28,170 nt of DNA from Chloroflexota bacterium (GTDB lineage: Bacteria > Chloroflexota > Dormibacteria > Dormibacterales > Dormibacteraceae), in contig VBJR01000269.1 in NCBI GenBank assembly GCA_005880175.1, positions 7,530-35,699 of the forward strand, given 5' to 3'. Positions 6,647 to 13,961 of the stretch are shown here, one piece after another. The notes beneath the pieces were generated by a model. The model ran no database searches and was not told the origin of the DNA. It saw nothing but the letters and a program-made list of their open reading frames with translations. Position numbers and translations under genes: made by a program. How positions within the stretch are numbered: the stretch's first letter is position 1; the number at the start of each line of letters is the position of its first letter.

Positions 6647-7453
6647 ATCGCTCCTCCCGCCGACTTCCACGTCCACACGCAGTTCTCCTGGGACGCCGAT
6701 CGCGGCGACATGGAGGCGACCTGCCGCCGGGCGGTCGAGATCGGCCTGCCCGCGATCGCGTTCACCGAGCACGCCGACTTCGCCGGCGGCGGCTACCCCG
6801 AGTACCATCCGCTCGACCTGACCGCGTACCGGTGCGAGGTCGAGCGCTGCCGCTCCCTGTTCCCCGGCCTGCGCGTCCTGATCGGCGTCGAGCTGGGCCA
6901 GCCCCACCGGTTCCCCGCCGAGGCGGCGGCCGTGCTGGGCGCCGGCCCGCTCGACCGAGTGCTCGGCTCCGTCCACTGCGTGCCCGCGGACGACGGGCTG
7001 CGCGACGTCAGCGTGGACGGCATGCTCGCGGCCGACCGCGCGGCGGCCACCGTGCGCGCGTACTTCGCCGAGCTGCTCGCCCTGGTCGAGAGCGGCCAGC
7101 CGTTCGAGGTGCTGGCCCACCTGGACTACCCCAAGCGCTACTGGCCCCACGCCGAGCTGCCCTACCGCGACGAGGACCACGAGGAGGAGATCAGGGCCGT
7201 CCTCCGGGCCGCCGCCGCCCGCGGCTCCGTGCTCGAGGTCAACACGACCCGGGGCGCCGACCCCAGGCGCGGCCTGTGCCCGGGCCCGGCCGTGCTCGGC
7301 TGGTGGGTCGAGGCGGGGGGCCGGGCCGTCTCGCTCGGCAGCGACGCGCACGACCCGGACCGGATCGCCGGCGGGTTCGCGCTCGCCGCGCGGATGATCG
7401 AGGCCGCCGGCTTCCGGCCCAACGACGACCCCGCGGGGTGCTGGCTCCGGTGA
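6647..7453 (+). CDS. PHP-domain phosphoesterase (histidinol-phosphatase-like)
   Basis: The PHP fold is a metal-dependent phosphoesterase family that includes HisK-type histidinol-phosphatases. Metal-binding motifs are in order: DFHVHT at the N-terminus, FTEHADF, GVELGQ, GSVHCV, VLAHLDYPKR and SLGSDAHDP. The first ATG in frame (6710) would delete the essential DFHVHT motif. Upstream of that motif the frame stays open only to a TGA at 6641, and the interval holds no ATG, GTG or TTG. ATC 6647, six bases after TACCCT, is the best candidate; a small indel linking TTG 6640 is the alternative. The stop overlaps the next gene (GTGA). The substrate is not known and no his genes are nearby. Confidence 0.85.
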   Translation: MAPPADFHVHTQFSWDADRGDMEATCRRAVEIGLPAIAFTEHADFAGGGYPEYHPLDLTAYRCEVERCRSLFPGLRVLIGVELGQPHRFPAEAAAVLGAGPLDRVLGSVHCVPADDGLRDVSVDGMLAADRAAATVRAYFAELLALVESGQPFEVLAHLDYPKRYWPHAELPYRDEDHEEEIRAVLRAAAARGSVLEVNTTRGADPRRGLCPGPAVLGWWVEAGGRAVSLGSDAHDPDRIAGGFALAARMIEAAGFRPNDDPAGCWLR

Positions 7454-8685
7454 TCCTGAAGGCCGAGAGCCCGGCCCACGGCGGGGCGGTCATCGCGCAC
7501 GAGGGCGGCAAGGCCGTCCTCCTCTACTACGCGATGCCGGGCGAGGTGGTGGAGGCGGAGCTCAGCGGCCGCCGCGGCGGCCTCGCGATCGCCCGCGCCG
7601 GCCGGGTGGTCGAGCCGTCCCCCGACCGCGTCGAGGCCCGGTGCCCGCACTTCGGCGAGTGCGGCGGCTGCCAGTGGCAGCACGCCCGCTACGAGCGCCA
7701 GCTCGAGTTCAAGCGCCGGGTGGTCGAGGAGGCGTGGCAGGGCGCCGGCCTGCGCCTGCCCCCCGACACGCCCGTCCTGGGCATGGACGACCCCTGGCGC
7801 TACCGCATCCGGGGCGAGTTCGAGGCGGCGCACGGCCCCGACGGCACGGTCGAGCTCGGGTTCCACCGGATGCGCCGGCACGCGGTGCTGCCCGTCGGCG
7901 CCTGCCCCATCCACGACGAGCGGATCGAGCGCGGGATGCTCGCGTTCGGCCGGGCCGCGACCGAGCTGGGCCTGCGCAGCCTCCAGACGCTGCTGCTCAC
8001 GGTCGAGCCCACCGGCCGCGGCCTGCTCTGGCGGGCGCAGCACCGGGGCCGCCGGCCCTCGGCCGACCCCGAGCTGGCCGCCCGCGTCGCCGAGCTGCTG
8101 CCCGACCTGGTCCTGCTCGACGACTCGATGAGCCTGGAGTTCTGGGGCCTGGCGTTCCGGGTCCGCTGCGACACGTTCGTCCAGACCAACTACCGCCAGA
8201 TGCTGGTCCTGTACCAGGCCGCGCTCGACATGCTGGCGGCCGGCCCCGACGACGCCGTGCTCGACCTGTACGCCGGCATCGGCACGATCGGGCTGGCGGT
8301 CGCGCGCCAGGCCGGCTCGGTGACCGCCATCGAGGAGAACCCGGTGGCGATGCGGCTGGCCGGCGTCAACGCCCGGATCAACGGGATCGCGAACCTGCGC
8401 ACGCTGCCGGGCCGGGTGGAGGAGGCGCTGCGCCAGGTGCGGGTCGGCCAGCACCGCGCGGCCGTGCTGGACCCGCCCCGCGCCGGCTGCGAGCCGGGCG
8501 CCATCGCCGAGCTGCTGCGCCTGGGGCCGGACCGGCTGGTCTACGTGAGCTGCGAGCCGACCACGCACGCGCGCGACATCGCCCTGCTGGTCCGGGGCGG
8601 CTACCGCGTGCGCCGGGCGGCGGTCGTGGACATGTTCCCGCACACGTACCACGTGGAGTCAGTGGCGCTGCTCGAGCGCCACTGA
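7450..8685 (+). CDS. RlmD/TrmA-family RNA (uracil-5-)-methyltransferase
   Basis: This 411-residue SAM-dependent enzyme should methylate C5 of a uridine in 23S rRNA or tRNA. An N-terminal TRAM-like domain (residues 1-55) precedes a probable 4Fe-4S site (Cys65, Cys71, Cys74 in CPHFGECGGC, with a later Cys in GACPIHD). The methyltransferase core has the TFVQTN motif, the SAM loop LDLYAGIGTIGLA, LDPPRAGC and the catalytic-cysteine motif YVSCEPTTHARD. It ends with the family's MFPHTYHVESVALLE. All of these look intact. GTG 7450 overlaps the PHP stop codon. Whether it is RlmD, RlmCD or TrmA in specificity cannot be read from the sequence. Confidence 0.92.
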   Translation: MILKAESPAHGGAVIAHEGGKAVLLYYAMPGEVVEAELSGRRGGLAIARAGRVVEPSPDRVEARCPHFGECGGCQWQHARYERQLEFKRRVVEEAWQGAGLRLPPDTPVLGMDDPWRYRIRGEFEAAHGPDGTVELGFHRMRRHAVLPVGACPIHDERIERGMLAFGRAATELGLRSLQTLLLTVEPTGRGLLWRAQHRGRRPSADPELAARVAELLPDLVLLDDSMSLEFWGLAFRVRCDTFVQTNYRQMLVLYQAALDMLAAGPDDAVLDLYAGIGTIGLAVARQAGSVTAIEENPVAMRLAGVNARINGIANLRTLPGRVEEALRQVRVGQHRAAVLDPPRAGCEPGAIAELLRLGPDRLVYVSCEPTTHARDIALLVRGGYRVRRAAVVDMFPHTYHVESVALLERH

Positions 8686-8703
8686 CCCTGTGTGGGGAGC
8701 CGG

Positions 8704-9207
8704 TCAGCCCTTCGTCGGCCTGAAGAACCAGCGGTCCTGGGCGATCGGGAAGCTGTAGTTCGGGATGCAGAACTTCGCGCCGCAGAGCAGGCCCTCGTAG
8801 ACCTTCGACTGCCAGCGCCGGGCCGAGCCGTGCCAGTGCCAGAAGCCGGCGCTGGACACCGGGGTGCTCGCCCCGGTGCAGATCTCGTAGGAGTTGACCA
8901 GGGTGATACCGAAGTTGAGGCTGACGAACTTCTTGATCGGCCCCAGCTGGCCGCCGAGGGCCGCCTGGTTGGAGTAGGTACGGCAGATGTTGATGGTCAG
9001 GGTGCCGCCCCTGTTCAGGAAGAAGCTGGCGGAGTCGGCGGTCAGCGTCGATATCGCGTTGGTCGAGATCACGCAGCCCGGCCTCAGGCCGTGGCTGCAG
9101 TAGCCGGCCGGCTGGTTGGCGGCGCTGGCGGGGACCGCCATCGCGACCATCATCAGCACGGTCAGGGGGACCAGGCCCAGGGCCAGGCCGAGTCGGCGAC
9201 GGATCAT
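8704..9207 (-). CDS. Secreted cysteine-rich protein of unknown function
   Basis: I do not recognise this 167-residue protein. It has a clear Sec signal peptide: basic MIRRR, a long hydrophobic core and cleavage after VPASA, leaving ANQPAGYC. The mature part holds six cysteines (YC, GC, IC, IC, LLC, FC), probably disulfide-bonded outside the cell. It is rich in Ser, Asn and aromatic residues (GFWHWHG, NYSFPIAQDRWFF). ATG 9207 was chosen because GAGGAGG (+ strand 9214-9220) is six bases upstream; an in-frame ATG at 9222 lies upstream of that site. It is a single gene, convergent with the methyltransferase gene. Confidence 0.75.
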   Translation of the reverse strand: MIRRRLGLALGLVPLTVLMMVAMAVPASAANQPAGYCSHGLRPGCVISTNAISTLTADSASFFLNRGGTLTINICRTYSNQAALGGQLGPIKKFVSLNFGITLVNSYEICTGASTPVSSAGFWHWHGSARRWQSKVYEGLLCGAKFCIPNYSFPIAQDRWFFRPTKG

Positions 9208-9279
9208 GTGGGACCTCCTCACTCTCGATGCCGGTGTCAGTCGGCCACATGGTCGCCGCGGGCGCTCGCCGGCGCGTCA

Positions 9280-9311
9280 GGGCTGGCCCTGATTTCCGCC
9301 GGGGCCAGCCC
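9280..9311 (-). terminator. Hairpin after the two-component operon
   Basis: GGGCTGGCCC (9280-9289) and GGGCCAGCCC (9302-9311) are perfectly complementary ten-base arms with a 12-base loop. The hairpin starts 15 bases after the response regulator stop. There is no T-tract, so termination may be weak or Rho-assisted. The hairpin also lies upstream of the secreted protein gene. Confidence 0.55.
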
Positions 9312-9325
9312 CGAGGCCGGAAGGC

Positions 9326-9970
9326 TTACGAGCGGAGGTAGGCGAGCACGGCCAGCACGCGGCGGTGCTCGGATCGCGTCGGCTCCAGCCCCAGCTTCGC
9401 GAAGATGTGGCCCACGTGGGTCTCCACCGTCTTCGCGCTGAGGAACAGGCGCCCGCAGATCGCCTCGTTGGACCGGCCCTCGGCCATCAGCGCGAGGATC
9501 GACTGCTCCCGCTCGGTGAGCCGCTCCAGCGCCTCGTCGCGGCGGCGCGCGTCGAGCAGGCCGCTGATGACGGCGGCGTCGATGGCCGACCCGCCGGCCG
9601 CGACCCGGCGCACGGCGTCCGCCAGCTCGGCCACGTCCGCCACCCGGTCCTTGATCAGGTAGCCGACCGACCTCGTGCCCAGGGCGACCACGTCGGCCGC
9701 GTACGCCGGCTCGGCGTAGTGCGACAGCAGCAGCAGGCCGACCGACGGCCACCGCCTGCGGATCTCGCGGGCCGCCCGCAGGCCCTCGTCCCGGAACCCG
9801 GGTGGGAGGCGGATGTCGAGGACGACGACGTCGGGCGGGTCCTGCTCGATCGCCGCCAGCAGCTGCTCCACGTCCTCGGCGTGTCCGGCGACCTCGAAGC
9901 CGGCCTCGCGGAGCAGCCGGTCGAGGCCGTCCCGGAAGAGGGAGGAGTCGTCGGCCAGGATCAGCCGCAC
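9326..9970 (-). CDS. NarL/FixJ-family response regulator
   Basis: This 214-residue regulator has an N-terminal receiver domain with the acidic pair (ILADDSS), the phospho-acceptor region [10 protein letters not shown] and the conserved Lys in YLIKDR. A C-terminal LuxR-type helix-turn-helix follows ([15 protein letters not shown], then [16 protein letters not shown]). It should bind DNA after phosphorylation by the adjacent kinase. GTG 9970 overlaps the kinase stop by ten bases and begins just before the first receiver strand. Target genes are unknown. It is a complete protein. Confidence 0.94.
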   Translation of the reverse strand: MRLILADDSSLFRDGLDRLLREAGFEVAGHAEDVEQLLAAIEQDPPDVVVLDIRLPPGFRDEGLRAAREIRRRWPSVGLLLLSHYAEPAYAADVVALGTRSVGYLIKDRVADVAELADAVRRVAAGGSAIDAAVISGLLDARRRDEALERLTEREQSILALMAEGRSNEAICGRLFLSAKTVETHVGHIFAKLGLEPTRSEHRRVLAVLAYLRS

Positions 9971-11760
9971 GGGAGCTCCGCGCGCAGCCGGGTGCCGCCG
10001 CCAGGTGGGCTCTCGACCGAGACCGACCCGCCGCATGCCTCCACGCGGTCGGCGATCCCGCGCAGGCCCGAGCCCGGCCGCGCGACCGCGCCCCCGCGCC
10101 CGTCGTCCTCCACCTCCAGCACCAGGCGGCCCCGCTCGGCCGCGGCCGACACGCGGGCGCACGAGGCGCCGGCGTGCCGGGCCACGTTCGTCAGCGCCTC
10201 GCCCAGCACGTAGTACGCGGTCAGCTCCACCGCCGCCGGGTAGCGGTCCGGCGCCGCGGCCACCTCGACGGGCACCGGCATCCGGGCCGCCAGCGAGCAG
10301 ATGGCGCCGGCCAGCCCGTGGTCGGTGAGGACGGACGGGTGGATGCCGTGGGCCAGCTCGCGCAGCTCGGCGAGGCTCTGCCGGAGCTCGTCGCCGGCCA
10401 GGGCCAGCGCGGCCCGGACGTCGGCCGCCTCCGGCGTGTCCCCGAGCTGGCGCAGCGTGGACGCGAGGGTCATCGAGAGCGTGACCAGGCGCTGCTGGGC
10501 GCCGTCGTGGAGGTCCCGCTCCAGGCGGCGCCGGGCGGCGTCGCCCGCCTCCGCGATCCTCGCCCGGGACGCGCGCACCTCGTCCAGCTGGCCGCGCAGG
10601 TCGTCCAGCAGCCGGGACCGCTCGGCGACCAGGCGGAGCGCGGACGCGATCGCCCGCACGAGGCGCGGGTCGTCCGCCAGGACGTGGTCGTGCACGAACA
10701 CGGCGATCGGGCGGCCGTCCCGCTCGATCCGGTCCGCGACGCGCCGGTCGCCGGGCTCGGGCAGCGCGATGGCCCGGCCGGCGGCGTCGCGGAACGCCCC
10801 CGGGCACTCGTCCCACAGGCCCATCTCCACCGACGGGTCGCCCAGCGCGCGCGCCACCGCGTCCCGCAGCCCGTCGAGCGACAGCTCGGAGCCCAGCGTC
10901 AGGACCAGCTCGCCGACCGCGGCCCGGGTCATGCGCAGCCGCAGCACGACCCCGAGGAACGCGAAGGGGATCGTCAGCTGTGCGACGTCGGAGATCAGGA
11001 GGTACACCTGGCTCGCCGGCTCCTGGATGCCCATCTGGAACACCTGCGTCACGTGGGAGGCGGTCAGGAGCGCGCACGTCCCCATCGACAGCCACAGCGG
11101 CGCACGCAGCCGCCGCTCGGTGGCCGTGCTGGTGAGCCAGCGGCTGAGCAGCACGCCGGTCACGGTCAGGCCCGCGATCGACCCGACGGCCTCCACGGCG
11201 CGCTGGGCGGCGCCCATGAGGGCCGCGTTGCCCGCGAACAGGTGGATCCCGGTCGTGCAGCCCTGGCAGCGGTAGGGGTCGTACGCCGTCGTGCCCGCCG
11301 TGTCCAGGTAGACGAGGCCGCCGGCCACCGAGATCGCGTAGACGGCCACGACGAGAGCCAGCTCCGGCCGTGAGGACGTCCGGCCCGTGGGGAACGTCAG
11401 CACGAGGTGGACGAGGATCGCCTCGTTGACGACGCCGAACAGGACGCCGGCCGTGACCAGGACGTCGTTCCCGCTGCCCTGGAGGTTGGTCAGGAACCAG
11501 GTGAAGCCCTCGCACGCCATCAGCAGCCCGGAGCGGCTGTCCGGCTGGCGCCAGGAGGCGACCAGGCCGGCCGCGGCGAAGGCCCAGCCGACGGTCAGGT
11601 CGTAGAGCAGCGTGGGCGTGCCGGCGCCGGCGTGCGCGAAGGCGGACTCGGCGAAGAGCCCGAGGGGAACCGTCGCGGCCGCCACGACGAGCACGATGCG
11701 CGCCGGCCCCCGCCCGGCGCGGCCACCAACGCCAGAGCCCGCTTCCGGCTCGATCGCCAC
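9961..11760 (-). CDS. DesK/NarX-type membrane sensor histidine kinase
   Basis: This 599-residue kinase has an N-terminal membrane sensor of about eight hydrophobic segments (residues about 20-310). A linker follows, then the HisKA_3 dimerisation helix with the phospho-acceptor His ([17 protein letters not shown]). The HATPase domain comes last ([33 protein letters not shown]). It should phosphorylate the regulator whose gene overlaps its 3' end. The sensor region holds RCQGC, a possible metal or redox pair. The GTG start at 11760 has a minus-strand TAGACT hexamer (11775-11770) nine bases upstream, so the mRNA may have almost no leader. The signal is unknown. Confidence 0.92.
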   Translation of the reverse strand: MAIEPEAGSGVGGRAGRGPARIVLVVAAATVPLGLFAESAFAHAGAGTPTLLYDLTVGWAFAAAGLVASWRQPDSRSGLLMACEGFTWFLTNLQGSGNDVLVTAGVLFGVVNEAILVHLVLTFPTGRTSSRPELALVVAVYAISVAGGLVYLDTAGTTAYDPYRCQGCTTGIHLFAGNAALMGAAQRAVEAVGSIAGLTVTGVLLSRWLTSTATERRLRAPLWLSMGTCALLTASHVTQVFQMGIQEPASQVYLLISDVAQLTIPFAFLGVVLRLRMTRAAVGELVLTLGSELSLDGLRDAVARALGDPSVEMGLWDECPGAFRDAAGRAIALPEPGDRRVADRIERDGRPIAVFVHDHVLADDPRLVRAIASALRLVAERSRLLDDLRGQLDEVRASRARIAEAGDAARRRLERDLHDGAQQRLVTLSMTLASTLRQLGDTPEAADVRAALALAGDELRQSLAELRELAHGIHPSVLTDHGLAGAICSLAARMPVPVEVAAAPDRYPAAVELTAYYVLGEALTNVARHAGASCARVSAAAERGRLVLEVEDDGRGGAVARPGSGLRGIADRVEACGGSVSVESPPGGGTRLRAELPCG

Positions 11761-11769
11761 CCCGCAGGA

Positions 11770-11775
11770 AGTCTA
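11770..11775 (-). promoter_or_regulatory. -10 element (TAGACT) of the kinase/regulator operon
   Basis: Read on the minus strand, TAGACT lies nine bases before the GTG start and there is no Shine-Dalgarno sequence between them. This suggests a very short leader. No clear -35 hexamer is visible. Confidence 0.4.
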
Positions 11776-11866
11776 ATCGTGCGTCCCCGGCTGGAGCGTA
11801 GGGAGCCGGAGTTCGACACGGTGGTGAGACTCCGGTTGAGACCGCGCCGGCGCGAGGCTGCGGCGC

Positions 11867-12628
11867 ATGACGAACCCGCTCGACCTCTCGACGGAGCACC
11901 TGGCGGCGCTGGCCGCCGTGGCCGCGGTGAGCGCGTCGCTCTGCGTGGCCGCCCGCCGCCGGCCCGGCCGCTGGACGTGGCTCGCCGGCGCCGTGCTGGG
12001 CGCCGTGACGGCGGGCGCCGAGCTGGCCTGGATCGGCTGGCTCGTCGCGAGGGGCGGCTGGACGCCCGCGGCCGGCCTGCCGCTGCAGCTGTGCGACGCC
12101 GGCGCGTTCCTGGCCGGCGCGGCGCTGTGGACCCGGCGGCGCGGGCTGGCCGAGCTGCTCTGGTTCTGGGCGATGGCGGGCACGCTCCAGGGCCTGCTGA
12201 CCCCGGCCACGGGCGGTCCGTACCCGGGCTTCCTGTGGATCCAGTACTACGTCGCCCACGGCGGCATCGTCGCGTCGGCGCTGTTCCTGGTCGCCGGCCT
12301 CGGCGTGACGCCGCGGCGGGGGGCGGCGCTGCGCGCGGCCGGGCTGACGGCGGCGTACGCGGTCGTGGTCGGCGTCGTGGACGCGGCGACCGGCGCGGAC
12401 TACCTCTACCTGCGCCGGCCGCCGCTGGAGCCCACCCTGCTGGACGCGATCGGGCGGCGGCTCGCGGCGTGGCGCCGGTGGGCGGCGCGACGTCGGGGGC
12501 GTGAGATCGGCCTTAAGGGGCCGCTGAGCGTCGGCCGTCCACGCGTTCCCAACCTCCGGCTCAGAGGCTCCCCTTCGTCATGGATCACTCAGGCAGGGCC
12601 GTTGACACCCCGGCAGGCGTCGCCCTGA
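11867..12628 (+). pseudogene. YwaF/TIGR02206-like membrane protein with lost C-terminus
   Basis: The first 195 residues match the TIGR02206/YwaF integral membrane family of unknown function: several membrane helices, [39 protein letters not shown] and the DYLYLRRPP...LLDAIG signature. Family members then normally run into a PWPWY turn and a last membrane helix. Here the sequence becomes basic and low in complexity after about 12452 ([15 protein letters not shown]). It then enters the 284-bp palindromic element at 12528, so the final 50 or so encoded residues are not family sequence. The 3' end was either lost when the element arrived or is missing from the assembly. Confidence 0.8.
12508..12522 (+). 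terminator. Short GC-rich hairpin around CCTTAAGG
   Basis: CGGCC and GGCCG arms enclose a short loop centred on CCTTAAGG. The hairpin lies just before the left arm of the palindromic element. It is a weak terminator candidate and may be part of the element. Confidence 0.25.
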
Positions 12629-12811
12629 ACCCCTGGCGGGGGCGGCGAACGCCGCATTGGTACAAATGCGTAGCTCCCGCGGTGCGGGAGCCACGCATAC
12701 GTACGAGTGCGTAGCTCCCGGCGCCCGCCGGGGCGTCAGCGGCCTGGCCTGCCCTCATGGCAGAGCGGGAGCCTCTGAGCCGGAGGGTGGGAACGCGTGG
12801 ACGGCCGACGC
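12528..12811. mobile_element. 284-bp palindromic MITE-like element with long terminal inverted repeats
   Basis: The outer arms 12528-12572 and 12767-12811 are 45-base inverted repeats with a single mismatch. Weaker inverted similarity continues inward to about 12622 and 12717. The centre holds a 15-base-arm hairpin (12666-12680 with 12684-12698, one mismatch, three-base loop), a third copy of the TGCGTAGCTCCCG unit at 12708-12720 and a CCCGGC/GCCGGG stem (12717-12732). It has no plausible transposase, and short ORFs across it look like chance products of the palindrome. I see no clear target-site duplication. It lies between convergent genes, after the broken YwaF-like gene. A non-autonomous element is the best guess. 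Confidence 0.75.
12666..12698. repeat. Central hairpin of the palindromic element
   Basis: ATGCGTAGCTCCCGC and GCGGGAGCCACGCAT pair over 15 bases with one mismatch around a GGT loop. A third partial copy follows at 12708-12720. Confidence 0.8.
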
Positions 12812-12830
12812 CCAACGCCCGCGCTTCGCG

Positions 12831-13601
12831 CTACGCCGGCGTCGCGGCGCGCAGGTTCTGGCGCCACAGGTCCAGGGACAGCGTCCAGGACTCGCACGCC
12901 GGCTCGTACGTCTCCTTCGCCGAGTCGAACTCGGTGCGGGCCAGGAAGCCGTGGCCCAGGCCCGGGTAGACCCGGTGCCGGAAGTCCACGCCGTGCTCGG
13001 CCAGCCCGCGCGCCAGCTCGGCGACGTTGTCCATGCCGCAGCCCTCGTCCTGGTCGCCCCAGAGGCCGAGGATCGGCCCGGTCATGCGGCCGGCCAGGTC
13101 GATCAGCCGCGGCTCCCCGGGCAGGGAGTGCGCGGGGAACCCGTAGTAGCAGACGGATACCAGGTCGGTCTCTGACGCCGCCAGGTGCAGCACGTACGAA
13201 CCGCCCATGCAGAAGCCGACCGTCCCGATCCGGCCCGCCGAGCCCGGCCGCGCCCGGAGCCAGTCCAGCGCGCCTCGCAGGTCGTCCAGCGCCAGGCGCT
13301 CGTCGAGCCGCTGGCGCCGCGCCATCGCCGCCTCGCGGCTCCGCTCGGGCAGCGGGCCCACTCGGTGGAAGAAGTCGGGGAGGAGCGCCTCGAAGCCGGC
13401 CGTCGCGACGCGGGCGGCGAGGTCCTCGTAGAACGGGCTGCGTCCGAACACGTCGCAGATGACCAGCACTGACGGGGCGGGGCCGTCGTCCGGCGTGGCC
13501 AGCATCGCCGGCATCGTCACGCCGGAGCCGACCGGGATCTCGATCTCCTGGCGCGTCACCTCCGGCGTGCGCATGCCGGGCAGGACCTCTGGATGGCACA
13601 T
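12831..13601 (-). CDS. Dienelactone-hydrolase-family alpha/beta hydrolase
   Basis: This 256-residue enzyme carries the dienelactone hydrolase triad: nucleophile Cys131 in GFCMGG, acid Asp183 (WGDQDEGC) and His217 (GLGHGF). The N-terminus (MCHPE) and PAMLATPDDG...VLVICDVFG are typical of the family. Members hydrolyse dienelactones or other cyclic esters and lactones; the real substrate here is unknown, with no aromatic-degradation genes beside it. ATG 13601 is supported by a strong GAGGAG site about 12 bases upstream and an AGGGA closer in. No signal peptide is seen, so it is cytoplasmic. It is complete and ends 20 bp from the palindromic element. Confidence 0.92.
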   Translation of the reverse strand: MCHPEVLPGMRTPEVTRQEIEIPVGSGVTMPAMLATPDDGPAPSVLVICDVFGRSPFYEDLAARVATAGFEALLPDFFHRVGPLPERSREAAMARRQRLDERLALDDLRGALDWLRARPGSAGRIGTVGFCMGGSYVLHLAASETDLVSVCYYGFPAHSLPGEPRLIDLAGRMTGPILGLWGDQDEGCGMDNVAELARGLAEHGVDFRHRVYPGLGHGFLARTEFDSAKETYEPACESWTLSLDLWRQNLRAATPA

Positions 13602-13695
13602 GGTTCCCTCTCCTCCTCGAGCTGCCTGAGCGGTCAGCGACAACCGTACAGGAGGCAGGAACCGCCCATGAGCCGGCCGCAGGTCGCCGCGGCGG

Positions 13696-13908
13696 CTACG
13701 AGACCTCGGGGCCGGGGAGGCGGTCGAACGTCGCCCGATCGACGAACTTGAACAGCTTCAGCGGCCTGCCGTCCACCGTCACCTCGGCGACTGCCGCGTA
13801 GCGCTCCTGCCGCACGCCCCCGCTGGTGGTCCGGACGCTGCGGCGCTTGCTCACGTCGGCGTCCGGGATCTCCACGACCTGCTTGGTCTTGAGGTTGAAG
13901 AACTGCAT
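13696..13908 (-). CDS. Small conserved protein of unknown function
   Basis: This protein of 70 residues begins MQFFNLKTKQVVEIPDADV, continues with a basic SKRRSVRTTSGG segment and ends with DGRPLKLFKFVDRATFDRL. I take it to be a small conserved cytoplasmic protein, probably beta-rich, but I cannot name a function. The ATG at 13908 is seven bases after a minus-strand TACCGT hexamer, with TTGCGT 18 bases further up, which fits a leaderless promoter. It lies downstream of the aminotransferase on the same strand, separated by an AT-rich hairpin. Confidence 0.75.
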   Translation of the reverse strand: MQFFNLKTKQVVEIPDADVSKRRSVRTTSGGVRQERYAAVAEVTVDGRPLKLFKFVDRATFDRLPGPEVS

Positions 13909-13915
13909 CCGCGCC

Positions 13916-13945
13916 ACGGTAGCAGAGGCACGGTCAGGTACGCAA
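13916..13945 (-). promoter_or_regulatory. Leaderless promoter of the small conserved gene (TTGCGT-N18-TACCGT)
   Basis: On the minus strand, TTGCGT (13945-13940) and TACCGT (13921-13916) are 18 bases apart. The ATG follows seven bases after the -10. The -35 is one arm of the hairpin at 13939-13957, so hairpin and promoter overlap. Confidence 0.55.
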
Positions 13946-13957
13946 TTAACTTGCGTA
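13939..13957. promoter_or_regulatory. AT-rich inverted repeat, operator or terminator
   Basis: TACGCAA-TTAAC-TTGCGTA has perfect seven-base arms. It sits in an unusually AT-rich island right after the aminotransferase stop codon and covers the -35 of the next gene. It could end aminotransferase transcription or be a repressor site; the sequence cannot decide. Confidence 0.5.
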
Positions 13958-13961
13958 AACG

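Noticed and set aside
4727..7351. 874-codon minus-strand frame across gatB, the sigma and anti-sigma genes
   Set aside because: It spans four real plus-strand genes and their boundaries and has no recognisable motif, so it is a GC artefact.
12585..12815. 76-codon minus-strand ORF across the palindromic element
   Set aside because: It only translates the inverted repeats, and similar peptides are read from both strands of the element.
13668..13760. Plus-strand short ORF after an AGGAGG-like site
   Set aside because: It runs antisense into the small conserved gene, has Arg/Ala-rich composition and no sign of coding pressure.
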